Origin: Glycomyces artemisiae
GTDB taxonomy: Bacteria > Actinomycetota > Actinomycetes > Mycobacteriales > Micromonosporaceae
NCBI RefSeq assembly: GCF_003002955.1
Contig: NZ_PVTJ01000006.1
Location: forward strand, 310,001-374,000
Length of the DNA: 64,000 bases
Reading direction: 5' to 3'
Shown piece by piece: positions 51,060-58,637 of the stretch. The first letter of the stretch is position 1; every line of letters begins with the position of its first letter. The notes beneath the pieces are model-generated. The model saw nothing but the letters and a program-made list of their open reading frames with translations. It ran no database searches and had not been told where the DNA came from. Position numbers and translations under genes: made by a program.

Positions 51060-51815
51060 ATGGCGATTCGATGGACGACCGCGTTCTGGGACTTCCCCGC
51101 CGAGGGCTTCGAGGACGGCATCGCGTTCTGGCTCAAAGCGACCGGTTCGACGCTGTCGCCGCGGCGCGGCCCCGGCGGGTCGTTCGCGACGCTGGTGCCG
51201 CCGGGCGCGGACCCGTGCCTGCGGGTGCAGCGGGTCCTGGAAGGCAAGGGCGGCAACCACCTCGACCTGCATGTGGACGACGTGGAGGCGGAGGCCGAGC
51301 GGGCGCAGGTCCTCGGCGCGGCCCCGGTGCACGCGGAGCCGGGCCTGGTGGTGCTGCACTCCCCCGGCGGGTTCGCGTTCTGCCTGGTGAACCACCACGG
51401 CGAGGTGAAGGTCCCGGCGCCGGAGGCGTGGCCGGGCGGGCAGCGCAGCCGCGTGGACCAGCTGTGCCTCGACGTGGCGCCGCAGGCGTTCGACCACGAG
51501 CTGGTGTTCTGGCAGCGCCTCACGGGCTGGCCGCAGGTGCCCACGAGCTCCCCGGAGTTCCGGCGCCTCTACTCGCCGCCCGAGCTGCCGCTGCGGTTCC
51601 TGCTCCAGCGATTGGACGCGGCCGGGCGCGGGCCCGCGAGCACCGCGCACCTGGACCTGGCGTGCTCCGATGTCGACGCGGAGACGCTGCGCCACACGGA
51701 GCTCGGCGCGACGGCGGTGCGGCGCCACCACTGGTGGCAGGTGATGCGCGACCCGGCGGGCCTGGAGTACTGCATCACCTCGCGCGATCCCGACACGGGC
51801 GCGGTCCCGGTCTAG
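51060..51815 (+). CDS. Two-domain VOC family protein
   Basis: 251 residues with two glyoxalase-like halves (MAIRWTTAFWDFPAEGFEDG..., then RVDQLCLDVAPQAFDHELVF). HLDLHVDD and HLDLACSD supply the paired strands and likely His ligands of the halves. Substrate unknown. The start at 51060 is favoured by the TACGCT spacing; an in-frame GTG at 51018 would add a 14-residue leader. Next gene starts seven bases after the stop. Confidence 0.82.
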   Translation: MAIRWTTAFWDFPAEGFEDGIAFWLKATGSTLSPRRGPGGSFATLVPPGADPCLRVQRVLEGKGGNHLDLHVDDVEAEAERAQVLGAAPVHAEPGLVVLHSPGGFAFCLVNHHGEVKVPAPEAWPGGQRSRVDQLCLDVAPQAFDHELVFWQRLTGWPQVPTSSPEFRRLYSPPELPLRFLLQRLDAAGRGPASTAHLDLACSDVDAETLRHTELGATAVRRHHWWQVMRDPAGLEYCITSRDPDTGAVPV

Positions 51816-51822
51816 GACTCAG

Positions 51823-52557
51823 GTGGCCCCCGAACCGGTGACCCCCGATCCGCCGCGGCGGGTCGGCCGGGCGCTGATGACGCAGTCGTGGCTCGACCTC
51901 GCGTTCCTGCACTGGGAGGCGGACCCGCAGGAGGTGGCGCTGCTGCTGCCGCGCGGGACGGTCCCGGACCTGTTCGAGGGGCGGGCGTACGTCGGCCTGG
52001 TGCCGTTCCGGATGCACAAGGTCGGGTGGTTCGGACTACCCGGGGTGCCGTACTTCGGGACGTTCCCGGAGACCAACGTGCGGCTGTACTCGGCGGACGG
52101 CACGGGCCGCCGCGGCGTGGTGTTCCGATCGCTCGACGCGTCGCGGCTCGTCCCGGTCCTCGCGGCCCGCATCGGGTTCCGGCTCCCCTACGTGTGGGCG
52201 AAGATGACCATGCGCTCCGAGGGCGCCGTGCAGGTCTACGAGAGCCGACGCCGCTGGCCGGGGCCCGAGTATCCGGAAAGTCGCATCGCGGTCCGACGGG
52301 GTGCGCCGGTCGAGCATCCGACCGATCTGGAGCACTTCCTCACGGCACGGTGGGGCCTGCACACCACGGTCGCCGGGCGCCTGCGGTTCATCCCGAACGA
52401 GCATCCGCGGTGGCCCCTGCACCGGGCCGAGCTGCTTGACTGCGACGAGGACCTGGTGGAGGCCGCGGGCCTCACCGTGAGCGGCGATCCGGTGAGCGTC
52501 CTGTGCTCGCCCGGGGTGCCGGTCCGCTTCGGACGGCCCGTGACCGTCCGCTCCTGA
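51823..52557 (+). CDS. DUF2071 (YqjF-like) protein
   Basis: 244 residues. MTQSWLDLAFLHWEADPQEV, VPDLFEGRAYVGLVPFRM and GTFPETNVRLYSADGTGRRG are the characteristic DUF2071 segments. Function unknown; several family members are stress-induced acetoacetate-decarboxylase-like folds. GTG start at 51823, seven bases after the VOC stop, so the two genes form an operon. Confidence 0.88.
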   Translation: MAPEPVTPDPPRRVGRALMTQSWLDLAFLHWEADPQEVALLLPRGTVPDLFEGRAYVGLVPFRMHKVGWFGLPGVPYFGTFPETNVRLYSADGTGRRGVVFRSLDASRLVPVLAARIGFRLPYVWAKMTMRSEGAVQVYESRRRWPGPEYPESRIAVRRGAPVEHPTDLEHFLTARWGLHTTVAGRLRFIPNEHPRWPLHRAELLDCDEDLVEAAGLTVSGDPVSVLCSPGVPVRFGRPVTVRS

Positions 52558-52604
52558 ATGAGCACGTCCTGAAAAATCCGGCAGGATACCGTTTCCAGGC
52601 TCTT

Positions 52605-52671
52605 GTGCGGTTCGGCGGAGAAAGTTACCTTTATCTATAAGGAAGGCTTCTTAATGATATGAGGTGATCCA
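52605..52671 (+). promoter_or_regulatory. AT-rich leader and ribosome-binding site of the chitinase gene
   Basis: A short AT-rich island in a GC-rich surround (AAAGTTACCTTTATCTATAA, then GGAAGGCTTCTTAATGATAT) is followed by GAGGTGATCC and the ATG. It is an unusually good ribosome-binding site for this window, typical of secreted, highly expressed enzymes. No DasR-type (TGGTCTAGACCA) site was seen. Confidence 0.6.
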
Positions 52672-53589
52672 ATGCTCCGTCGCCCCCGCCGGAAGCTGGT
52701 CGCGCTGATCGGCGCGCTCACGTTCGCACTGGCCCTGGCCACCGGGATCTCGATGTCCGCCGCCAACGCGCAGACCGCCTGCGCCGCAGCATGGAACGCG
52801 GGCTCGGTCTACACGCAGGGCAACACCGTCTCCTACAACGGCAACAACTGGACCGCCCAGTGGTGGACACAGGGCGAGACGCCCGGCACCACCGGCGAGT
52901 GGGGCGTGTGGCGCAACCCGGTCGCCTGCGGCGGCGGGTCGACCGACCCCGGCGACCCCGGCACCCCCAGCGGCCTCGACGTCACCGAGGCCCAGTTCAA
53001 CCAGATGTTCCCGAACCGAAACTCCTTCTACACCTACCAGGGCTTCGTCAACGCCACCGCGTCCTACCCGGCGTTCGGCAACACCGGGAGCGCCACCGTC
53101 CAGAAGCAGGAAGTGGCCGCGTTCCTCGCCAACGTCTCCCACGAGACCGGCGGCCTGGTCCACATCGTCGAGCAGAACACCGCGAACTACCCCCACTACT
53201 GCGACGCCGGCCAGTCCTACGGCTGCCCCGCCGGGCAGGCCGCCTACTACGGCCGCGGCCCGATCCAGCTGAGCTGGAACTTCAACTACAACGCCGCGGG
53301 CAACGCCCTCGGCCTGCCGCTCCTCACCAACCCGTGGCTCGTGGAGCAGAACGCCACGGTCGCATGGCAGACCGCCCTCTGGTACTGGAACACCCAGTCC
53401 GGCCCCGGCACCATGACCGGCCACACCGCCATGACCTCCGGCGCGGGCTTCGGCGAGTCCATCCGGTCCATCAACGGCTCAATCGAGTGCAACGGCGGCA
53501 ACCCCGCCCAGGTCCAGAGCCGCGTCACCAAGTACCAGTCCTTCACCTCGATCCTCGGCGTCGCGCCGGGGTCCAACCTCTACTGCTGA
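52672..53589 (+). CDS. Secreted GH19 chitinase with N-terminal chitin-binding module
   Basis: 305 residues. Signal peptide with cleavage near residue 34 (SAANA-QT). A CBM5/12-like module follows (AAAWNAGSVYTQGNTVSYNG, GTTGEWGVW). A Thr/Pro/Gly linker precedes the GH19 domain. Catalytic Glu158 (SHETGG) and Glu167 (IVEQN) are nine residues apart, as in streptomycete ChiG; YYGRGPIQLSWNFNY is the substrate groove signature. It cleaves chitin outside the cell by an inverting mechanism. A 13-bp hairpin follows the stop. Confidence 0.95.
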   Translation: MLRRPRRKLVALIGALTFALALATGISMSAANAQTACAAAWNAGSVYTQGNTVSYNGNNWTAQWWTQGETPGTTGEWGVWRNPVACGGGSTDPGDPGTPSGLDVTEAQFNQMFPNRNSFYTYQGFVNATASYPAFGNTGSATVQKQEVAAFLANVSHETGGLVHIVEQNTANYPHYCDAGQSYGCPAGQAAYYGRGPIQLSWNFNYNAAGNALGLPLLTNPWLVEQNATVAWQTALWYWNTQSGPGTMTGHTAMTSGAGFGESIRSINGSIECNGGNPAQVQSRVTKYQSFTSILGVAPGSNLYC

Positions 53590-53604
53590 TGAGGGGATGA
53601 GGAC

Positions 53605-53641
53605 GCGGGCCGGCCGGGGACCCATCGCCCGGCCGGCCCGC
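53605..53641. terminator. 13-bp GC hairpin after the chitinase gene
   Basis: Perfect stem GCGGGCCGGCCGG/CCGGCCGGCCCGC with an 11-base loop, between convergent genes. No U-tract. Confidence 0.8.
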
Positions 53642-53646
53642 GCCGT

Positions 53647-54183
53647 CTACATCAGCTCGCCGGTGTACCGGTTGCGGCGCACCTCGATCACGCCGAAGCG
53701 GATGCTGTGCGTGAACGCCCACTTCTCCCCGGGGATCTCCGCGGCCTGCTCCTTCACGGCCCTGCTCAGCAGCCGCTCCGGAATCCGCACCCCCGGGCCG
53801 CGGTCGACCCGCCGCACCCCGTTCGACGCCGCGATCCCCGCCGCGCCCATCGCGGCGAACACGCAGATCATCGGCGGCCAGGCGAACCCGCCGGTCGCGA
53901 ACAGCACCACCGCCGCCGCGACGAATGCCGCCGCCAGCCCGAAGACCCCCAGCACGATCCCGTTGCGCCGCCGCTGAAGCCGCACGTGCTCCTCGGGCGC
54001 GGACACGAGCACCGGCAGCCGCAGCGAGCACTCGGGGCAGGGCAGCACGATCGACTCTGAACCGGTGTCGGGCACGTCGACCGACGCCGCGAGATCGATT
54101 CGGCTGCTGCGGATCATGTTGTCGTCGGCGTGGTAGATGGAGCCGTGGAGGTGGCCGACGACCACCGGTGTCGGGGTTGCCAT
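53647..54183 (-). CDS. Hypothetical membrane protein with a Cys-Pro-Glu-Cys motif
   Basis: 178 residues. A soluble N-terminal part ends in CPECSLRLPVLV, a half zinc-ribbon-like motif. Two membrane helices (GIVLGVFGLAAAFVAAAVVL, MICVFAAMGAAGIAAS) and a C-terminal basic soluble tail follow. No family recognised. I chose the ATG at 54183, with GGAGGAA about ten bases upstream; a longer in-frame form is a low-complexity extension. Confidence 0.7.
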   Translation of the reverse strand: MATPTPVVVGHLHGSIYHADDNMIRSSRIDLAASVDVPDTGSESIVLPCPECSLRLPVLVSAPEEHVRLQRRRNGIVLGVFGLAAAFVAAAVVLFATGGFAWPPMICVFAAMGAAGIAASNGVRRVDRGPGVRIPERLLSRAVKEQAAEIPGEKWAFTHSIRFGVIEVRRNRYTGELM

Positions 54184-54417
54184 TGCGGGGTTCCTCCATG
54201 GGGTCCGTTGCGGCGCAGAGGGGAGCGCGGCGATTCGCCCCACTCTAGAACCGGACCGGCTCCCCGGTCCAGTACGGATGGAGCAGCGGGCCGGCCGGGG
54301 CTCCACCAAGCCCCGACCGGCCCGCGCAGGGCCGCGCGCATCCTGGGGAGATGCGGGCCCTTCAGGCTCCGCGGCCCGCCCGAGGTTCAGTCGCCGGGCC
54401 GCGGAGCGCCTTGGGGG

Positions 54418-54744
54418 TCAGTCGGTATCGGGATCCTTGATCAGGGCCTCGCACTGCTGCATGATCCACGGGCACCACGCGTCGCCCTTCCAGGCGCGGC
54501 TCCACACCGGGACGTCCTCGGCGTCGTCGGTGAACCGGCAGCACTCGCGCGGGCCGGCGCCGTCGTCCACGTCCAGGAGGTAGTCGGTCACCCGGCCCGC
54601 ACGGCCCGGATAGTCGGGGCCGAGATCGTAGAGGGTGAACACCGCAGGGCCCCTGCGGAAGTCGCCGAGATACCCGTCCACGCCGGGCTTGCCGTCCGAG
54701 CGGAGGTTGTACGGGTCGTCGCCCGCGACGACCGCCTCACCCAT
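54418..54744 (-). CDS. Small hypothetical protein, downstream partner
   Basis: 108 residues, acidic, with four cysteines (ECCRF, AWCPW, QQCEA) and a DYLLDVDDGAG strand. Unrecognised. The start is ATG at 54744 or the GTG one codon upstream (54747), and it overlaps the end of the upstream gene by eight to eleven bases, so translation is coupled. Its Trp/Cys-rich C-terminal part (WSRAWKGDAWCPWIMQQC) may bind a partner or metal. Confidence 0.65.
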   Translation of the reverse strand: MGEAVVAGDDPYNLRSDGKPGVDGYLGDFRRGPAVFTLYDLGPDYPGRAGRVTDYLLDVDDGAGPRECCRFTDDAEDVPVWSRAWKGDAWCPWIMQQCEALIKDPDTD

Positions 54745-55027
54745 CACAAAACCGGGAGTCGTCGGCCGCGGCGAGGCGCGGCCGGTAGAACGCTCGGAAC
54801 GCCTGCTCCTCCACCCACACTTTCGCCTGCGGCTTGAGCGTCCGCCAGAACCGGCCCCAGGTCGCTTTCAGGTCACCGGAGTTCAACCCCGACACCACCA
54901 GGACCACGTCGTCGCCAGCCGCCCCGGTGACCACCTGGAACGAGTCGGGCGCATCCGCACTCGACGCGATGACCGTATAGGAGCGGTAGTCGTCGCGAAA
55001 GCCCCCGACCGCATTTCGGTCGCTCAT
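54737..55027 (-). CDS. Small hypothetical protein, upstream partner
   Basis: 96 residues (MSDRNAVGGFRDDYRSYTVI...). The TVIASSADAPDSFQVV and DDVVLVVSGLNSG segments suggest a small alpha/beta fold; no family recognised. GGAGG lies six bases before the ATG at 55027. Its stop overlaps the start of the next gene, so the two are probably made together, perhaps as a small complex. No membrane segment or signal peptide. Confidence 0.65.
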   Translation of the reverse strand: MSDRNAVGGFRDDYRSYTVIASSADAPDSFQVVTGAAGDDVVLVVSGLNSGDLKATWGRFWRTLKPQAKVWVEEQAFRAFYRPRLAAADDSRFCDG

Positions 55028-55156
55028 AGCACGCCTCCAATTCAGACTGTCGGCTTCCCGACACTTTCTCGCCCGACAGCCGGGCGACCTTCGATGAATC
55101 GAATCTATGCGTTTCCAAAGGGAGAAGGAAGATTCGACACCCGAGCAGTTCATGCA

Positions 55157-55211
55157 GGTAAGAGGCTTACGAAAGGCTTACCGGAAAGTTCTGCGCCGCA
55201 ACCTTTCCGGT
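55157..55211. promoter_or_regulatory. Operator-like repeat cluster upstream of the HTH regulator gene
   Basis: AGGCTTAC occurs twice (55163-55170 and 55174-55181) with an 11-base period, one helical turn. GGTAAG (55157-55162) mirrors CTTACC (55177-55182). Next to them the arms ACCGGAAAG and CTTTCCGGT (55180-55188, 55203-55211) form an inverted repeat. The cluster fits binding sites for the HTH protein encoded 86 bases downstream. Confidence 0.55.
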
Positions 55212-55296
55212 CCCCAATCCCCTATTGCCGACCGCAGAAGCGCTTGTGTACTGTCTCGTTACGGTCCGTTCCCACCAACGAACTCAGGGAGGCGCC

Positions 55297-56100
55297 ATGC
55301 CGCTCGCAAAAGTCGCGGATTGGTATTACAAAGCCGAACTCGAAGCACTCGTTGCGGAGACCGACCTCACCAACGTTCAGATCGCCGCGGAGCTCGGCGT
55401 GAGTACCAGGACCATAACCAACTGGATTACCGGCGAGACTCGGCCGAAGGCGGGCATGGCAGCGATGCTCGCTCAGATCTGCGGCGCCAGCGAGAAGCGG
55501 ATCCAGTTCCTGACCCATGTCATCAACCAGCTCGACAAGGGAACGGTCGTCTCTGACCTGGAGAAGCGGAACATCTTCATCGTGGAGCGAGCCGAGGCGA
55601 CCTACGGCGAGTTCTGGAAGTTCGAATCCTGCTACATCCCTGGGCCCCTTCAAGACGAGCGCTACCACATGGAAGGACTGCCCGGCCACGGCGATCAGCC
55701 TATGACCCACTGGCAGAGGAAGCTCCGCCGCAAACTCACGCTCCGTCGTCGCAGGCCCCGCCCCGCGATGCGCTACCTCATTGGCGCGCAGGCGATCCGA
55801 CATCTCGCCCGATGGGAGTGGGGCCCGGATTTCTTCGAGACACTGGTCGAGGAGGCCAACCAACAGAACTGCGAGATCCGGATTCTCGATGGTATTTACC
55901 GAGGCGCAGAGCACTCATTTGAGGTCTACCTGCCTGCCGGGCGGCAACAAGCGGGGCCAAGGTTCGTGTATGTCGAAACGTTTGACCAGAGCCGACACAT
56001 TGAAGATGACATCAAGTTCGGCTTGTACCATAATCAGGTCAAGGAGTTGTGGTCATACGGAAGCCCGATTGGAAGGTCGCTGAATGACTGGGTTCACTAG
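55297..56100 (+). CDS. HTH transcriptional regulator with DUF5753-like sensor domain
   Basis: 267 residues. A helix-turn-helix (NVQIAAELGVSTRTITNWIT, about residues 25-44) is followed by a C-terminal domain of about 180 residues resembling DUF5753 (FESCYIPGPLQDERYHMEGL, VETFDQSRHIEDDIKFG, LNDWVH). Such regulators are paired with DUF397 proteins in actinobacteria and affect development and antibiotic output. AGGGAGG lies upstream of the ATG. The 3' end overlaps the DUF397-type gene by 17 bases. The sequence is less GC-rich than its neighbours. Confidence 0.82.
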   Translation: MPLAKVADWYYKAELEALVAETDLTNVQIAAELGVSTRTITNWITGETRPKAGMAAMLAQICGASEKRIQFLTHVINQLDKGTVVSDLEKRNIFIVERAEATYGEFWKFESCYIPGPLQDERYHMEGLPGHGDQPMTHWQRKLRRKLTLRRRRPRPAMRYLIGAQAIRHLARWEWGPDFFETLVEEANQQNCEIRILDGIYRGAEHSFEVYLPAGRQQAGPRFVYVETFDQSRHIEDDIKFGLYHNQVKELWSYGSPIGRSLNDWVH

Positions 56101-56329
56101 CTGGCGAAAGAGCACCCGCAGCTCAGCTGCATCGGACAGCAGCTGCGTCGAGTGCCGCGTCACCTGGCGAAAGAGCACCCGCAGTGGCGCGCAGACCGAC
56201 AGCAGCTGCGTCGAGGCCCGCCAGCACTCCGGCGAATTCCAGGTCAGAGACTCCAAGCTCGGTCACGACTCCCCCATCTTCGACCTCAGCACCCCCGACT
56301 TCAAGGCCCTCCTCAGCACCGCTGCATAA
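56084..56329 (+). CDS. DUF397 protein with internal duplicated module
   Basis: 81 residues. The C-terminal VRDSKLGHDSPIFDLSTPDF is the normal DUF397 end. The normal front module (WRKSTRS...DSSCVE) appears twice in tandem (residues 7-27 and 28-48), so the protein is about 20 residues longer than usual. The gene overlaps the regulator by 17 bases, so they are translationally linked, as in BldB/WhiJ-type pairs. DUF397 proteins act with HTH partners; the exact mechanism is not certain. Confidence 0.85.
   Translation: MTGFTSWRKSTRSSAASDSSCVECRVTWRKSTRSGAQTDSSCVEARQHSGEFQVRDSKLGHDSPIFDLSTPDFKALLSTAA
56101..56226 (+). repeat. 63-base in-frame tandem duplication inside the DUF397 gene
   Basis: Units start at 56101 and 56164 and both begin CTGGCGAAAGAGCACCCGC. 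The shared GACAGCAGCTGCGTCGAG block recurs with the same spacing. Differences are concentrated in the middle of each unit. Confidence 0.9.
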
Positions 56330-56348
56330 CCGCCCTAAAGCTTCCGAA

Positions 56349-56377
56349 GGCCGCCGTCGCAATCCGCGACGGCGGCC
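56349..56377. terminator. Convergent hairpin between the DUF397 and DUF6069-like genes
   Basis: A 12-bp perfect stem GGCCGCCGTCGC/GCGACGGCGGCC with a five-base loop, 19 bases after the DUF397 stop. No U-tract. Confidence 0.8.
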
Positions 56378-56392
56378 CTCTGCTGCTGCGCT

Positions 56393-56815
56393 TCAGCTCT
56401 CGCGAGCGGGTTTCGGCTTGGCGAAGACCGGGACGAGGATCGCGGCCACCACGACGTGCATGGCGATGAGCACCGCGGTCGTGGCCGCGGTGGCCTCCGT
56501 ATAGAAGGGCGGGACCATCTCGATCGCGAAGATGAGCCCCGCGCCGATGAGCCACAGCAGCACGGCCTTGCGAGGGGCGAAGCGGTCAAGGAGAGCGCGG
56601 GCGATCCACCCGAGGCCGCCCGCGAGGAGGGTCATGACCGCGGCGTTGGGGAAGCCGACCTCAATGGGGTCCTGGCCGGGGTTGGCGGCCAGCATGTCGA
56701 CTCCGGCCGCCTGGGCGATCACAGCGGTGAGCCCGGCCGCGAGGACCGCGGCGACGAGGGCGATGAGGCGGGCACGCCAGACCGGCGCAGTCACAGTGTT
56801 ATCTATTTTGGACAT
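56393..56815 (-). CDS. DUF6069-like four-helix membrane protein
   Basis: 140 residues with four hydrophobic helices (LIALVAAVLAAGLTAVIAQA, AVMTLLAGGLGWIARALL, VLLWLIGAGLIFAIEMV, TAVLIAMHVVVAAILVPVF). The layout, with a polar loop after helix 1 and a GxGW-type second helix, resembles the DUF6069 family of actinobacteria. Function unknown. ATG start at 56815. The gene converges on the DUF397 gene and is divergent from the AraC regulator. Confidence 0.72.
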   Translation of the reverse strand: MSKIDNTVTAPVWRARLIALVAAVLAAGLTAVIAQAAGVDMLAANPGQDPIEVGFPNAAVMTLLAGGLGWIARALLDRFAPRKAVLLWLIGAGLIFAIEMVPPFYTEATAATTAVLIAMHVVVAAILVPVFAKPKPARES

Positions 56816-56935
56816 ATGACGATCTCCACTGCCTTGGATTTCATTTCCGGGGGAACATCATCGAAGGTAGGTCCGGGGACGCCGGTCGCCAATCCGCGAG
56901 CGTCCTCGCTTCATGTCCGATCGTCCCGCCCCGGA

Positions 56936-56941
56936 TAGGCT
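56936..56941 (+). promoter_or_regulatory. Probable -10 element of the AraC-type regulator gene
   Basis: TAGGCT six bases before the ATG at 56948, with no ribosome-binding site. Confidence 0.55.
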
Positions 56942-56947
56942 TCACCG

Positions 56948-57913
56948 ATGGACGTGCTCAGCGATGTCATGACGGTGCTGCGGACCGGCAGGCCCTTCGC
57001 GGCCCGGTTCGCGAAGTCGGGGCCGTGGTCCGACCACCGGATCGGCCGCCCCAACGGATTCGGCGTGCAGCTCATGGTGCGCGGCACCGCGGTCGCGGTC
57101 ACCGAAGGCGGCGAGACGTACAAGCTCGGCCCCGGTGACGCCCTGCTCGTCCCCCACGGCGCCGCGCACCTGGTCGCCGACTCGCCCGACACGCCGCCGG
57201 GGCCGCGGTGCGAACCGGGCCATGCGTTCCCCGGCGCGGTGCTCCGCTCCGACGACCCCGAGGCCACGCACGTGATCCTCTGCCTCGCATACGAACTCGC
57301 GCCGAACCGGAACCACCCGCTCATCGCGACGCTCCCCGATTTCGTCCACATCCCGGCCGACCCGGGCGAGCGGCCCGGGCTCGCCGGCGCGATCGCCATG
57401 CTCGACGGCGAGCTTGCCTCCGAGCAGCGCGGCGGCGACACGCTCGTTCCTGCGCTGCTCGACGCGGTCCTGATGTACCTGCTGCGCGCGCTCCTCGGCC
57501 CCCGCACCGTCGAATGCCGCTTCGCGGGCTGGGCGACGGCCTTGGCCGACAAGGCGGTCGGGCCCGCGCTGGAGGCGATCCACGCCGCCCCGGCCCGCCA
57601 GTGGACCGTCGCGTCGCTCGGCGAGGTCGCCGGGCTGTCGCGCTCGGCGTTCGCGAAGCGGTTCACGGAGCTGGTCGGGCAGCCGCCGCTCGCGTACCTC
57701 ACTTCGTGGCGGCTGACGATGGCCGCGCGGCTCCTCGCCGACACCGAGGCGCCCCTGGCGTCGATCGCGCGGCAGGTCGGCTACGGGTCGGAGTTCGCGT
57801 TCGCCGCCGCGTTCAAGCGCGACTTCGGCACCCCGCCAGGGCAGTTCCGCAAGCAGGCGCCCGCGTGCGACCCGGGCGCCGAGCCGTTCCGGCGCGAGGC
57901 GGTCGCGGTCTGA
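56948..57913 (+). CDS. AraC family regulator with cupin-type sensor domain
   Basis: 321 residues. An N-terminal cupin-6-like domain (GGETYKLGPGDALLVPHGAA) precedes two AraC helix-turn-helix motifs. ASLGEVAGLSRSAFAKRF lies in the first and SIARQVGYGSEFAFAAAFKR in the second, with the family ending FGTPPGQFRKQ. The cupin domain binds an unknown small molecule. The gene ahead of it and the Pr6Pr and MFS genes beyond are possible targets, but no binding site was identified. Confidence 0.92.
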   Translation: MDVLSDVMTVLRTGRPFAARFAKSGPWSDHRIGRPNGFGVQLMVRGTAVAVTEGGETYKLGPGDALLVPHGAAHLVADSPDTPPGPRCEPGHAFPGAVLRSDDPEATHVILCLAYELAPNRNHPLIATLPDFVHIPADPGERPGLAGAIAMLDGELASEQRGGDTLVPALLDAVLMYLLRALLGPRTVECRFAGWATALADKAVGPALEAIHAAPARQWTVASLGEVAGLSRSAFAKRFTELVGQPPLAYLTSWRLTMAARLLADTEAPLASIARQVGYGSEFAFAAAFKRDFGTPPGQFRKQAPACDPGAEPFRREAVAV

Positions 57914-57940
57914 AACCACCCGGGCGCCGCCCCGCTCCGA

Positions 57941-57946
57941 TACGCT
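57941..57946 (+). promoter_or_regulatory. Probable -10 element of the Pr6Pr-type gene
   Basis: TACGCT seven bases before the ATG at 57954, with no ribosome-binding site. Confidence 0.45.
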
Positions 57947-57953
57947 CCCGCGC

Positions 57954-58637
57954 ATGGGAGTGCGGATGAGCGGGCGGATGCGGGCGAGCCGGGCGTGGCA
58001 CGGGGCGCTGTTCGCGATCGTGCTGGCGGCGTTGGTGACGCAGGTGGTGCTGGTCGTGCAGGGTGGAACCGACGTGAACGCCGCCGAGGGCGCCGGGGAC
58101 GCGGACCTTCAGGAGCGGCTGATCCGGCTGTTCTCCTACTTCACGATCCAGAGCAACATTCTCGTGCTGGCCGCCTCCGGGCTCCTCGCCGCGGACCCGA
58201 AGCGCGACGGGCGGGCGTGGCGGGTGCTGCACCTCGACGCGCTCCTCGGGATCGTCATCACCGGGATCGTGTTCGCGCTGATCCTCGCGCCGCTGGTCCA
58301 CCCCGTGGGCGTGGCGTGGTGGGTGAACGCGGCGTTCCACTACGTCAGCCCGGTCGCGTTCCTGCTCGGGTGGCTGGTCTTCGGGCCGCGCGGGCAGGCC
58401 GACGGGCGCACTGCGTGGCTGGCGTTCCTGTGGCCGGTCGCGTGGATCGCCTACACGTTCTGGCGCGGCCGCGAGACCGGCTGGTTCCCGTACCCGTTCC
58501 TCGACGCCGCCGAGCTCAGCTGGACGCGGGCCGTGCTCAACACGGCCGGAGTGCTCCTCGCCGCGCTGCTCCTCGCGGCGCTCGCGCAGCTGGTGGACCG
58601 GCTTCTCAAGCCCGCTTCCGCGCCCGCAAGGCGATGA
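57954..58637 (+). CDS. Pr6Pr family membrane protein
   Basis: 227 residues with six predicted helices. Family segments are LIRLFSYFTIQSNILVLAAS, VTGIVFALILAP-like helix 3, NAAFHYVSPVAFLLGWLVFG and WPVAWIAYTFWRGRETGWFP. The family is broad and uncharacterised. The last 32 bases overlap the convergent MFS gene. Confidence 0.85.
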   Translation: MGVRMSGRMRASRAWHGALFAIVLAALVTQVVLVVQGGTDVNAAEGAGDADLQERLIRLFSYFTIQSNILVLAASGLLAADPKRDGRAWRVLHLDALLGIVITGIVFALILAPLVHPVGVAWWVNAAFHYVSPVAFLLGWLVFGPRGQADGRTAWLAFLWPVAWIAYTFWRGRETGWFPYPFLDAAELSWTRAVLNTAGVLLAALLLAALAQLVDRLLKPASAPARR

